A DNA stretch of 18,743 nt. It comes from Streptomyces sp. NRRL F-6676 (lineage in GTDB: Bacteria > Actinomycetota > Actinomycetes > Streptomycetales > Streptomycetaceae). Made by a program: the position numbers and the translations under genes. Positions 1-8,147 of the stretch are shown here, in pieces. The notes beneath the pieces are model-generated. The model was not told the origin of the DNA and ran no database searches. It saw only the letters and a list, made by a program, of their open reading frames with translations. How positions within the stretch are numbered: position 1 is the first letter of the stretch; the number at the start of each line of letters is the position of its first letter. The DNA lies in assembly GCF_000725625.1 (NCBI RefSeq), contig NZ_JOHS01000084.1:1-18743 (forward strand), in the 5' to 3' direction.

Positions 1-1
1 C

Positions 2-1234
<1,233 letters not shown>

Positions 1235-1270
1235 TCACCCGCGCGAGGCCGCACGCGGCCTCCGTACGAC

Positions 1271-1309
1271 GGCGAAGGGCGCCCGGTGCACCACCGGGCG
1301 CCCTTCGCC
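1271..1309 (+). terminator. Strong hairpin terminator after serC
   Basis: A perfect 18-bp inverted repeat (1271-1288 against 1292-1309) with a 3-nt loop begins 37 nt after the serC stop. There is no T-tract, as is usual for Streptomyces terminators. The right arm runs into a short direct repeat: CCCTTCGCCGCTCCG occurs at 1301-1315 and again from about 1319. Confidence 0.85.
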
Positions 1310-1375
1310 GCTCCGGCACCCTTCGCCGCTCCGGGCCCCTCTCCCCCTTCCCTCCGTTTCCCTCCATGTCCGATG

Positions 1376-1397
1376 CACCGGTTCCAACCGATCGGTG
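1376..1397. promoter_or_regulatory. Possible operator upstream of secreted hydrolase
   Basis: Overlapping palindromes lie about 85 nt before the hydrolase start: CGGTT-cc-AACCG (1379-1390) and the perfect 10-mer ACCGATCGGT (1387-1396), framed by CACCG and CGGTG. This resembles a repressor site of the TetR/LacI type. No candidate regulator gene is adjacent. The rest of 1310-1467 is pyrimidine-rich with no gene seen. Confidence 0.3.
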
Positions 1398-1479
1398 GGC
1401 CGTGTCGTCTCCAAGGGGCGGCGGAACACATCCGTCCGCCGCACCGCACCGGAGAACACCGGAGAACAGGAGACACGAG

Positions 1480-2613
1480 ATGACACGACGGACACGCACG
1501 CACACGGGCGCCCGGCGCCGCACGGCCGGACCGCTGACCGCCGGGGTACTGACCGCCGCGCTGCTCCTGACCGCCGGTCTCACCGGCACCGGCGGTGCGA
1601 CCGCCGCGACCGGGAGCCCCGCCTCGGCCGCACGCGGCACCTCCGCACGGTCGGCGACCGTCACCGAGACCTACGACCTCGGCGACACGGCCTTCACCGA
1701 CCCCACCTCCGGCACGGTCAGCGAAGTCCGCGCGGTCGTGCACCGCCCGAGGCACGTGCGGGGCCGGCTGCCGCTGGTCGTCGTCTCCCACGGCTCCTGG
1801 TACGCGTGCACCGACAAGGACGCCACCGCCTGGCCCTGCGACCTGGGCCGGCCCCACCCCGGCTACCGGGGCTACGACTACCTCGGCGAGGCCCTGGCCG
1901 CGCGCGGCTTCGTGGTCGTCTCGATCAGCGTGGACGGCATCAACATGAACTCCTTCGACTACGGGGACCGCGCCCGGCTCATCAACGAACACCTGCGCCT
2001 GTGGAAGCAGCTCGCCTCCGGCGACGGCGCCCTCGCCGGACGCCTGCCCGCGCTGCGCGGCCACGTCGACATGGACCGCGTCGGAACCGTCGGACACTCC
2101 CGGGGCGGCAAGGGCGTGATGTGGCAGGCGTCGGACAAGCACCGGGACGAGATGCCCGACGGGGTCCGCGTGGGCGCCGTACTCGCCCTGGCCCCCGTCA
2201 AGTTCGACGACCCGGAGGGCGACAACAGCGACACCCTCGTCACCCGGACACCCGTCGCCGTGATGACCACCAGCTGCGACGGCGCGGTGCACGAACAGGG
2301 CCAGGAGTACCTGGACGACGTCGAGGGGCGCACCCGGGAGCCCGCCTACTCGGTGTCGCTGCTGCACGGCAACCACAACTACTTCAACACCCGGTGGACG
2401 CCGCCCGCCCCGCTCGGCGAGGACGACAGCACCTGCCCCGGACAGGAACTCGCCCCCGCACCCCAGCAGAACGCGCTGACCGCCTACGCCACCGCGTTCT
2501 TCGACAAGCACCTCAAGGGCGACGACTCCGGCACGGCGGTGCTGACGGGCAAGAGCCCGCTGCCGGGCGTGACGTCGACGACCCGGGTGGTGCGCCCGAC
2601 GCCCGCGCACTGA
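1480..2613 (+). CDS. Secreted alpha/beta hydrolase (PAF-acetylhydrolase/dienelactone-hydrolase-like)
   Basis: 377 aa. The N-terminus is a twin-Arg-like, Arg-rich signal peptide with a hydrophobic core at about residues 18-34 and Ala-rich cleavage sites at about 42-51, so export is expected. The mature part is an alpha/beta-hydrolase fold: oxyanion-loop motif SHGSW (103-107), nucleophile elbow GHSRGG with Ser207, an acid candidate Asp267 in TTSCDGAV, and a His in LLHGNHNYF (His296 or His299). Three Cys pairs are possible. The substrate is not deducible; the fold is used by lipases, cutinase-like esterases and platelet-activating-factor hydrolases. The start is set by AGGAG (1468-1472), 7 nt before ATG. 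The gene is monocistronic and convergent with the next gene, with a shared hairpin between. Confidence 0.88.
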   Translation: MTRRTRTHTGARRRTAGPLTAGVLTAALLLTAGLTGTGGATAATGSPASAARGTSARSATVTETYDLGDTAFTDPTSGTVSEVRAVVHRPRHVRGRLPLVVVSHGSWYACTDKDATAWPCDLGRPHPGYRGYDYLGEALAARGFVVVSISVDGINMNSFDYGDRARLINEHLRLWKQLASGDGALAGRLPALRGHVDMDRVGTVGHSRGGKGVMWQASDKHRDEMPDGVRVGAVLALAPVKFDDPEGDNSDTLVTRTPVAVMTTSCDGAVHEQGQEYLDDVEGRTREPAYSVSLLHGNHNYFNTRWTPPAPLGEDDSTCPGQELAPAPQQNALTAYATAFFDKHLKGDDSGTAVLTGKSPLPGVTSTTRVVRPTPAH

Positions 2614-2630
2614 GCGGAGCCGGTCGGGCA

Positions 2631-2669
2631 GGGGCGGCGGGGGCGAAAAAAGCCTCCCCGCCCCGCCCC
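2631..2669. terminator. Bidirectional terminator-like hairpin
   Basis: A G-rich arm (2631-2642) faces a C-rich arm (2656-2669) across a GCGAAAAAAGCCT-type loop, between two convergent genes. Pairing is imperfect but long. The left arm and its flank (2630-2646) are a 17-nt sequence found identically at 18423-18439, so this terminator may derive from a dispersed repeat. Confidence 0.55.
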
Positions 2670-2682
2670 TGGGCGCGAGCCG

Positions 2683-3441
2683 TCAGCCGGCCGCCGTCCT
2701 CAGCAGCAGCTCGACGAGCGCGTCCGGCACGGTGATCATGCAGTCGTGGCCGCTCTCCAGTTCCCACACCCGCACCGGCGCGCCGCCCGGCCGTGCCGGC
2801 GGGACGGGGCGGCGGGTGACCCCCTCGGGCTTCCTGCCGACGCAGTGGATGTGCGTCCGGGGGATCGCGTCCATGGCCGGGTCGTCCAGCCGGACCGGCT
2901 GTACGAAGCAGCGGACCGACTCGTCCGTCAGCATCGTGCGCAGCCAGTCGACGTCCGCCGGGTCGGTGACCCCGAACAGCCCGCCGGGCGCGGGCTGTTC
3001 GGGCAGGGGCGGGATACGCCAGGGGGCGTCGGAGGCGGCGGCCGCGTCGATCAGGCGCTGGGTCATCGGCATCACGTCGAGCGCGCTCTGGCCGTCCTTC
3101 GGCACCATCGCGTCGAGGTACACAAGTCCCGCGATCCGCTCCGGGAGCCGGGCGGCCACGCCGGACACGATCATTCCGGCGTAGCTGTGCCCGACCAGTA
3201 CGACGTCGGTCAGGTCCTCCGACTCCAGGAGGCCGACGACGTCGGCGATGTGCGTGTCGAGGCCGACCTCCGGGGTGAGCAGGTGTGCCGTCTCCTCGCG
3301 GCCGGTCAGCGAGGGGGCGAACACCCGGTGTCCGGCGCGGGTGAGCAGCGGGACAACCCGGTCCCAGGCGCGCCCGCTGTGCCAGGCACCGTGGACGAGG
3401 ACGAAGGTCTTCGGGGAGGAAGTGTCGAGGGTATCGCTCAT
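2683..3441 (-). CDS. Alpha/beta hydrolase, methylesterase/salicylate-binding-protein-like
   Basis: 252 aa, cytoplasmic, no signal peptide. It shows the HGAWHSGRAW oxyanion motif (residues 18-26), nucleophile elbow VGHSYAGM with Ser86, and the terminal catalytic His in ELESGHDCM (His232). This pattern is typical of small esterases annotated as MES-like or 'alpha/beta fold hydrolase' in Streptomyces. The strand after which the catalytic Asp is normally found (IPRTHIHC, about 193-200) is followed by VGRKPEG, so the usual Asp is absent and Glu206 would have to serve. Start: ATG with no SD, but a TAGCGT -10 ends 7 nt upstream, implying a leaderless message. It lies 93 nt downstream of the XRE regulator gene on the same strand, but with its own promoter. 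Confidence 0.87.
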   Translation of the reverse strand: MSDTLDTSSPKTFVLVHGAWHSGRAWDRVVPLLTRAGHRVFAPSLTGREETAHLLTPEVGLDTHIADVVGLLESEDLTDVVLVGHSYAGMIVSGVAARLPERIAGLVYLDAMVPKDGQSALDVMPMTQRLIDAAAASDAPWRIPPLPEQPAPGGLFGVTDPADVDWLRTMLTDESVRCFVQPVRLDDPAMDAIPRTHIHCVGRKPEGVTRRPVPPARPGGAPVRVWELESGHDCMITVPDALVELLLRTAAG

Positions 3442-3448
3442 GGAAAAA

Positions 3449-3454
3449 ACGCTA
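3449..3454 (-). promoter_or_regulatory. -10 element of esterase gene (leaderless)
   Basis: Read on the minus strand the hexamer is TAGCGT, followed by a 7-nt run rich in T and then the ATG. No SD is present between. The -35 position (about 3472-3478) is not canonical, so an activator may be needed; a direct repeat lies immediately upstream. Confidence 0.5.
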
Positions 3455-3476
3455 GTTGGGCAATAGGTACCTGGAG

Positions 3477-3514
3477 GTACCCGTCGGACCGTACCCGTGT
3501 ACCCGTCGGACCGT
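3477..3514. repeat. Direct repeats upstream of esterase promoter
   Basis: The 16-mer GTACCCGTCGGACCGT occurs at 3477-3492 and 3499-3514, a 22-nt period (two helical turns). A GTACCCGT half-copy sits between at 3491-3498, and further degenerate GTCGGTCC sequence follows. Just promoter-proximal are two GGTACC hexamers 10 nt apart. Position and spacing suggest binding sites for a regulator of the gene ending at 2683. No protein is assigned. Confidence 0.45.
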
Positions 3515-3534
3515 TCCCGTCGGTCCCCCGGTCG

Positions 3535-4395
3535 CTACCGCGCCCACAGCCGGTCGAGCGCCGCCCGGCTCTCGTCGTCCGCCCCGCGGCAGATCATCAC
3601 CCGCTGGTCCGGGTCCTGGAGCGGCGTGAGCACCTCGAAGCGGACGTCGATCTCGCCGGCGTCGGGATGCCGTATCGCCTTGCTGCCGCGGCCGTTGGCC
3701 CGCACGGTCCGCTCGGCCCACAGACGCGGGAACTCCGCCACGCGCGCGCCGAACTCCGCGATGTGCGCGTTCAGCGCCCGGTCGTCCGGATGCGCGGCCC
3801 ATGCGGCGCGCAGATGGGCGACGCCCTCCCGTACGACGCGCTCGCGGTCGACGTAGAACTCGCGCATGTACGGATGCAGCAGGCACAGCCACATGGAGTT
3901 GCGCCGGTCGGGCGGCAGCGTGCCGAAGTCGAGGAGGAGCCTGGCCATGTGGTCGTTCCAGGCGAGGATGTCGTAGCGGTGGTTGAGCAGCATGGCCGGC
4001 AGCGGCGAGAGGTCCTCGACGAGGCGGGCGAGCTGGGGCGCGGCCGTGGTGGCGGGCTTGTCGGTGGTGCGGGGGCGCTGCTGGGCGAGGTCGAAGAGGT
4101 AGGCGCGTTCGTGCGGGGACAGCCGCAGGGCGCCGGCCAGTGCCTCCACGACGTCCGCCGAGGGGCGCAGGCCGCGGGCCTGCTCCAGCCGTACGACGTA
4201 GTCGATGCTGACCCCGGCCAGTTCGGCGACCTCCTCCCGGCGCAGCCCCGGGGTGCGCCGGGACCGTCGGCGCGCGGGCAGGCCGACGTCCTCGGGGTCC
4301 AGGCTCTCGCGCCGGGTCCGCAGGAAGGCGGCGAGCTCTCGCGTGGTGTCGACGGCGGGCTGCGTGTCCACGGCGGTGGGGGTGGTCGTGGTCAT
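3535..4395 (-). CDS. XRE-family regulator with MmyB-like ligand-binding domain
   Basis: 286 aa. An N-terminal helix-turn-helix occupies about residues 18-95: LAAFLRTRRESLDP, then RRTPGLRREEVAELAGVSIDYVVRLEQARG, which is highly characteristic of the family. It is followed by an MLTR/MmyB-type ligand-binding domain (about 105-275) with LLNHRYDILAWN and a C-terminal arm. Members usually control a neighbouring oxidoreductase and respond to small or fatty-acid-like ligands; here the divergent aldo/keto reductase is the obvious target. Start chosen at ATG 4395 (MTTTTPTAV); the open frame continues 48 codons further but that part is not family-like. No SD or convincing -10 was found before this ATG. 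The downstream esterase gene is on the same strand. Confidence 0.93.
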   Translation of the reverse strand: MTTTTPTAVDTQPAVDTTRELAAFLRTRRESLDPEDVGLPARRRSRRTPGLRREEVAELAGVSIDYVVRLEQARGLRPSADVVEALAGALRLSPHERAYLFDLAQQRPRTTDKPATTAAPQLARLVEDLSPLPAMLLNHRYDILAWNDHMARLLLDFGTLPPDRRNSMWLCLLHPYMREFYVDRERVVREGVAHLRAAWAAHPDDRALNAHIAEFGARVAEFPRLWAERTVRANGRGSKAIRHPDAGEIDVRFEVLTPLQDPDQRVMICRGADDESRAALDRLWAR

Positions 4396-4444
4396 GTGTG
4401 CTGCAACAGCCGGGGCGGGGGCGGTGTTCCTGATCGGCGGCGGC

Positions 4445-4459
4445 GTCCCAGGGTGGGAC
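4445..4459. promoter_or_regulatory. Putative operator between XRE regulator and aldo/keto reductase
   Basis: GTCCCA-ggg-TGGGAC is a perfect 6+6 palindrome in the 159-nt divergent intergenic region. A further TTCCCAGGAA element follows at about 4465-4474. It is the only good dyad here and lies about 50 nt before the regulator start and 95 nt before the reductase start. Assignment to the XRE protein is inference. Confidence 0.45.
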
Positions 4460-4554
4460 CGGTCTTCCCAGGAACTTTCTTCCCTTACCCCCTCCGAACG
4501 GCCGTCACAGGCTTGCTCCCGAGAACGGATCGCGAGCACATGAGGAGTTTCCCG

Positions 4555-5619
4555 ATGTCACTCACCCTTGACACCTATCGGCTGCTGGGCCGGTCCGGGC
4601 TGCGGGTCTCCCCGCTGGCGCTGGGCGCGGCGACGTTCGGCACGGAGTGGGGCTGGGGCGCGGAGCGGGAGGAGTCGCGCAAGGTGTTCGACCTCTACGT
4701 CGAGCGCGGCGGCAACTTCATCGACACCGCCGACACCTACACCGAGGGCAGTTCGGAGCGGCTGCTGGCCGAGTTCGCGCGGGAGAACCGCGACAGCCTG
4801 GTGCTGGCGACGAAGTACACCACGCTGAGCCGGCCCGGCGACCCGAACTCCTCGGGCAGCCACCGCAAGAACCTGTTCTCCTCGGTGGAGGGCAGCCTGC
4901 GGCGGCTGGGCACGGACTACATCGACGTGCTGTACCTGCACGTCTGGGACTTCACCACGCCGGTGGAGGAGATCCTGCGCGGCATGGACGACCTGGTCCG
5001 GCAGGGCAAGATCCTCTACGTGGCGATCTCCAACTCCCCGGCCTGGCAGGTGTCGCGCATGCAGGCGATCGCCGATCTGCGCGGCTGGTCACCGCTGATC
5101 GCGCTCCAGATGGAGTACAACCTGCTGGAGCGCACCGGGGAGCGTGACCTGCTCCCCATGGCCCGGGAGATGGGGCTCGGCGTGCTGCCGTACTCGCCGC
5201 TGGCCGGCGGGGTGCTCACCGGCAAGTACACGCGCGCCGACCTGAGCCCGGCGAACGCCGACTCCGCCGACGGCACCCGCAAGAGCTTCAACGTCGCCCT
5301 CGGCACGGTCACCGAGCGCAACCTCGCCATCGCCGATGTCGTGAAGGAGGTCGCGGCGGAGCTGGGCCACAGCCCCGCCCAGGTCGCCCTGGCCTGGACC
5401 CTGCGCACCCCGGGCATCACGGCCCCGCTCCTCGGCGCCCGCACGCCGGCGCAGCTGGAGGACAACCTGGGCGCGCTGGACATCGACCTCACCGACGCGC
5501 AGCTCGCCCGTCTGAACGAGGCGAGCGCGATCGACCTGGGCGTCCCGCACGCGGCACTCGCGAGCGACCACATCCGCAACGTGATGCGGGGCGAGCTGAA
5601 GTTCGCCCCGCGCGGCTGA
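4555..5619 (+). CDS. Aldo/keto reductase
   Basis: 354 aa, complete (beta/alpha)8 aldo/keto reductase that uses NADPH to reduce carbonyl compounds. The tetrad is present: Asp57 (FIDTADTY), Tyr62, Lys87 (LATKY) and His129 (LYLHVWD). The NADP-binding C-terminal half contains LPYSPLAGGVLTGKYTR and LLGARTPAQLEDNLGAL. The GSSERLL and YLHVWD features fit the YajO/Tas-like branch. Start: the ATG at 4555 is preceded by GAGGAG (4542-4547) with 7-nt spacing; an in-frame ATG at 4540 overlaps that SD and is less likely. It is divergent from the XRE/MmyB regulator, its likely controller, and convergent with the TetR gene across a hairpin. Confidence 0.94.
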   Translation: MSLTLDTYRLLGRSGLRVSPLALGAATFGTEWGWGAEREESRKVFDLYVERGGNFIDTADTYTEGSSERLLAEFARENRDSLVLATKYTTLSRPGDPNSSGSHRKNLFSSVEGSLRRLGTDYIDVLYLHVWDFTTPVEEILRGMDDLVRQGKILYVAISNSPAWQVSRMQAIADLRGWSPLIALQMEYNLLERTGERDLLPMAREMGLGVLPYSPLAGGVLTGKYTRADLSPANADSADGTRKSFNVALGTVTERNLAIADVVKEVAAELGHSPAQVALAWTLRTPGITAPLLGARTPAQLEDNLGALDIDLTDAQLARLNEASAIDLGVPHAALASDHIRNVMRGELKFAPRG

Positions 5620-5626
5620 GGCGGCG

Positions 5627-5663
5627 GCGCCGGGGGCGGCGGTACGGCCACCGTCCCCGGTGC
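5627..5663. terminator. Hairpin between convergent reductase and TetR genes
   Basis: GCGCCGGGG (5627-5635) pairs with CCCCGGTGC (5655-5663), allowing one G-T pair. An additional inner stem forms around GGCGGTACGGCCACCG. It fills the 57-nt gap between two convergent stops, so it could serve both genes. Confidence 0.55.
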
Positions 5664-5676
5664 GGTGTGCGGGGAG

Positions 5677-6318
5677 TCAGGCCTCGCGGCCCGGGTCGCG
5701 CCCGGTCGCGGGGCTTTTGCGCGCGGTGGCCCGGGGCAGGACCGCCAGTGCCGTGTCGGCGACGGTCCGCACCGTCTCCGGGGCCAGTCCCGCCTTGCCC
5801 ACCGCCTCGATGCCGCGGACCACCGCGAGCAGCAGTGCCGCCAGCCGCTCCGGGTCCGCGTCGGGGTCGATGTCGCCGTGGCGCTGGGCGGCGGCGATCT
5901 CCGTCCGCAGCAGGGCCAGCAGCGCCGTCATCGTCTCCGCCGACCGCCCGGCGACCGTCGGGTCCTGCTGGGCCAGTTCCGCCGCCCCCTTGGCCAGCAA
6001 GCACCCGCGGCGCTCGGTGTCCGCGGCGGTGTTCTCCGCCATCAACCGCACGTATCCCGACAGCCGGTCCATGGCCTCCGCGTCCGGGCCGCCCGCCAGG
6101 AACCGCTCGGCCACCTCGACGACCGCGGCGCACCAGTCGCCGAACACCCGGTGGAACAGCTCGCCCTTGTCGCCGAAGGCGCCGTACAGACTCCCCTTGC
6201 CCAGGCCGGTCGCCCGGGCGATGTCGTCCATCCGCGTGCCCGCGTAGCCGGAGGCCCAGAACTGCTCCCGGGCCCGTTCCAGGACGTGGCGTTCGTCGAA
6301 TGAGCGTGGTCTCGGCAT
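5677..6318 (-). CDS. TetR/AcrR-family transcriptional repressor
   Basis: 213 aa. The TetR HTH spans about residues 8-58 (FDERHVLERAREQFWASGY; MDDIARATGLGKGSLYGAFGDKGELF). It is followed by an all-helical ligand-binding domain resembling TetR_C_16-type members (RGCLLAKGAAELA, Cys106 region) and an Arg/Lys-rich tail. It is divergent from an SDR gene, with a 13-nt palindrome between, so it very probably represses the SDR and itself. The start ATG has no SD; TAGGCT (6330-6325 on the minus strand) lies 6 nt upstream, so the mRNA is probably leaderless. The inducer cannot be inferred. Confidence 0.93.
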   Translation of the reverse strand: MPRPRSFDERHVLERAREQFWASGYAGTRMDDIARATGLGKGSLYGAFGDKGELFHRVFGDWCAAVVEVAERFLAGGPDAEAMDRLSGYVRLMAENTAADTERRGCLLAKGAAELAQQDPTVAGRSAETMTALLALLRTEIAAAQRHGDIDPDADPERLAALLLAVVRGIEAVGKAGLAPETVRTVADTALAVLPRATARKSPATGRDPGREA

Positions 6319-6324
6319 GTCCCC

Positions 6325-6330
6325 AGCCTA
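6325..6330 (-). promoter_or_regulatory. -10 element of the tetR-type gene (leaderless)
   Basis: TAGGCT on the minus strand is 6 nt before the ATG at 6318. With an 18-nt spacer the -35 would be CTGGAC (6354-6349), which is one arm of the putative operator, so the repressor would cover its own -35. Confidence 0.5.
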
Positions 6331-6337
6331 CCCATTC

Positions 6338-6367
6338 TTGACTGGACCGTCCAGAACTGCCTAGGTT
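6338..6367 (+). promoter_or_regulatory. Promoter of the SDR gene
   Basis: TTGACT (6338-6343), an 18-nt spacer and TAGGTT (6362-6367) make one of the best sigma-HrdB-type promoters in the window. The predicted start of transcription is about 6374, giving a leader of about 30 nt with an AAGGGG ribosome site. The palindrome at 6342-6354 lies inside the spacer. Confidence 0.6.
6342..6354. promoter_or_regulatory. Putative TetR operator
   Basis: CTGGAC-c-GTCCAG is a perfect palindrome. It overlaps the -35 and spacer of the rightward promoter and the -35 of the leftward promoter. Occupancy would block both, the classic layout of an autoregulated TetR divergon. Confidence 0.65.
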
Positions 6368-6389
6368 GTGGACGATCCATTCCACAACC
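6364..6389. promoter_or_regulatory. Second inverted repeat in the TetR/SDR intergenic region
   Basis: GGTTGTGGA (6364-6372) and TCCACAACC (6381-6389) are perfect 9-nt arms with an 8-nt spacer. They span the -10 and start of transcription of the SDR gene and end just before its SD. This is either a second operator or a 5'-leader hairpin near the ribosome site. Its sequence differs from the 6342-6354 palindrome. Confidence 0.5.
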
Positions 6390-6403
6390 GAAGGGGTACC
6401 GCC

Positions 6404-7141
6404 ATGCCTGGCGTGCTGAAGGAGAAGGTCGCCGTGATCACCGGGGGGACCAGCGGGATCGGGCTGGCCGTCGCCCACCGCTTCGCCCAGGAGGGCGCAC
6501 GCGTCTTCGTGACCGGCCGGGACGCCGACCGCCTCGAAGCCGCGGTCAAGGAGATCGGCCCCGCCGCCACCGGCGTACGGGCCGACGTCTCGGTCCTGTC
6601 CGACCTGGACGCGCTCTACACGCGGGTCCGCGAGGAGGCCGGGCGGGTCGACGTGCTGGTGGCCAACGCGGGCCTCGCCGTGGGTGCCTCCCTCGGGGAC
6701 CACACCGAGGCGAACGTCGACCTGATGCTCGCCGTCAACGTCAAGGGCACGCTGTTCACCGTCCAGAAGGCGCTCCCGTTGCTGACGGAGAACGCCTCCG
6801 TGCTCGTCGTCGGCTCGAGCAACAGCGCGCGGCCCAACGAGAACCTGGAGGTCTACAGCGCCTCGAAGGCGGCGCTGACCAACCTCGTGCACAACTGGGC
6901 CCGGCAGTCGCGGGAGCGCCGATTCCGGGTCAACCTGCTCAGCCCGGGCCCCACGCGGACCCCCGGCCTGCTGGGCGCCGCGGGCGCGGACGCCGACCGG
7001 TTCGCCGAGGCGACGGTGCCGCTGGGGCGGCTGGCCGACCCCGAGGAGATCGCAGCCGCCGCCCTCTTCCTGGCCTCGGACGCCGCGTCGTTCGTCACCG
7101 GCGCCGAACTCTTCGCCGACGGCGGCTACACGCGAGCCTGA
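6404..7141 (+). CDS. Short-chain dehydrogenase/reductase (SDR)
   Basis: 245 aa, classical SDR length. Rossmann glycine motif TGGTSGIG (13-20), NAG (88-90), catalytic Ser in VVGSSNS (Ser138/139), YxxxK as YSASK (Tyr151, Lys155), PGPTRTP (181-187), and the C-terminal FVTGAELFADGGYTRA typical of the family. Arg39 in TGRD suggests a preference for NADP(H). The substrate is unknown. Start: ATG 6404 has AAGGGG (6391-6396) at 7 nt; an in-frame GTG at 6368 lies within the promoter region and is rejected. Expression is probably derepressed when the divergent TetR protein binds its ligand. Confidence 0.93.
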   Translation: MPGVLKEKVAVITGGTSGIGLAVAHRFAQEGARVFVTGRDADRLEAAVKEIGPAATGVRADVSVLSDLDALYTRVREEAGRVDVLVANAGLAVGASLGDHTEANVDLMLAVNVKGTLFTVQKALPLLTENASVLVVGSSNSARPNENLEVYSASKAALTNLVHNWARQSRERRFRVNLLSPGPTRTPGLLGAAGADADRFAEATVPLGRLADPEEIAAAALFLASDAASFVTGAELFADGGYTRA

Positions 7142-7295
7142 CCGGGGGCGGGTTCGCTCGGCACCCGGAACGTCACAGGCGTCCCGGGAGCCGTGGGCCG
7201 CACAGGAGAGGTGCGCGGGCCGGCGGCCGTGACACCGGCGAGGGCCAGGCCGATACCGACGCGGAACCGTGCGCCCGCTCCGCGCTCCCCGCCGC

Positions 7296-8105
7296 TCAGC
7301 CGCGCACCATCGCCATCAGCAGCCCATGGGTCTCCTCGTCGGCGGCGACCACGAGCCCGCGGCCGCCCGCCTCGCCGCCGGCCTCGCCGACCGGGGTGCC
7401 GTCGACGCCGGTGACGACGCAGCCGGCGGCCCGGCACAGCGCGATACCGGCGGCGAAGTGGACACTGCCGGAGAGGTCGCCGCCGTCGGTGACGTACGCG
7501 GCGCGTCTGCCGGCGGCGACCCAGGCGAGGGCGAGCGTCGTGGAGACGACGCGCGGCCGGAAGCGGGCGCCGAAGCCGGGGTGGGCGAGCAGGTCCACGG
7601 CCCGGAAGCCCGGCGCGCTCGGGAAGGGCGGGTCGAGGTTGACGTCCACGAGCGCGGTGGACGCCGTGGGCGTCAGGACCGCCTCGTCGCCCCCGCCGCG
7701 CCGCACCCGGGCGGTGCTGCCGTCGGTGGAGAAGACTTCGCCGCTGAAGGGGTCGGCCACCGCGGCGGCACCGTCGCGCAGGGCGACGTTGACGGCGACG
7801 AGCATGTTGCCGACGGCGTAGTTCAGCGTGCCGCACAGGGGATCGACGAGCCACTGCCGCACGCCGCCGACGGCCCCCCGCAGCCCGCCCTCCTCACCGA
7901 GCACCGCGTCCTCGGGCCGCGTGGTCCGCAGCACCCCGAGGATCGCCTCCTCCGCCGCCACGTCGGCGGCCGTGGCGAAGTCGCCGCCGCCCTTGTCGAT
8001 CCGGCCGAGCCGCTGCCCGTACATCCGGCGCACGACATCGGCCCCGGCGCGCGCCGCGGCCTTGGCGACGGCGGCGTCATCGGACCTCGCGTAAGAGTCG
8101 ATCAC
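7296..8105 (-). CDS. Inositol-monophosphatase-family protein with altered metal site
   Basis: 269 aa with the IMPase/FBPase-like fold. Recognisable motifs are TAADVAAEEAI (45-55), LGEEGG (Glu71/72), WLVDPLCGTLNYA (85-97), the internal nucleophile-loop Thr93, and GSVHFAAG (213-220). In canonical members the second motif reads DPxDGTxN and the fourth WDxAA; here Cys91 and His216 occupy the two Asp positions that bind Mg2+. Asp88 and Glu71 remain. Phosphatase activity is therefore uncertain; it may use another metal or have another role. Start GTG 8105 has no SD, but TACGCT ends 7 nt upstream. The 154 nt between this stop and the SDR stop (7142-7295) hold no gene or clear hairpin that I can support. 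Confidence 0.87.
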   Translation of the reverse strand: MIDSYARSDDAAVAKAAARAGADVVRRMYGQRLGRIDKGGGDFATAADVAAEEAILGVLRTTRPEDAVLGEEGGLRGAVGGVRQWLVDPLCGTLNYAVGNMLVAVNVALRDGAAAVADPFSGEVFSTDGSTARVRRGGGDEAVLTPTASTALVDVNLDPPFPSAPGFRAVDLLAHPGFGARFRPRVVSTTLALAWVAAGRRAAYVTDGGDLSGSVHFAAGIALCRAAGCVVTGVDGTPVGEAGGEAGGRGLVVAADEETHGLLMAMVRG

Positions 8106-8112
8106 GCCGCGC

Positions 8113-8118
8113 AGCGTA
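8113..8118 (-). promoter_or_regulatory. -10 element of IMPase-like gene (leaderless)
   Basis: TACGCT on the minus strand is followed by 7 nt and then the GTG start. It sits in the 42-nt gap after the DUF397 gene, giving this gene its own promoter rather than read-through only. The -35 (TTCGGT, about 8142-8137) is weak. Confidence 0.45.
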
Positions 8119-8147
8119 CCGAGCCGAGCCGAGCGAACCGAAGCCGC

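Noticed and set aside
1310..1467. Possible tRNA or small RNA gene between serC and the secreted hydrolase
   Set aside because: No cloverleaf, no GGTTCGA-type T-loop and no CCA end; only pyrimidine-rich sequence and small palindromes.
2746..4554. Plus-strand open frame running through the esterase and XRE genes into the aldo/keto reductase
   Set aside because: It is the same frame as the reductase but upstream of its SD and ATG. It is antisense to two real genes and has no family-like sequence.
7126..7854. Minus-strand open frame overlapping the IMPase gene and the 7142-7295 gap, ending in a Pro-rich segment
   Set aside because: Mostly an Arg-rich shadow of the IMPase gene in another frame. 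The tail past 7296 lacks its own start, SD or domain.
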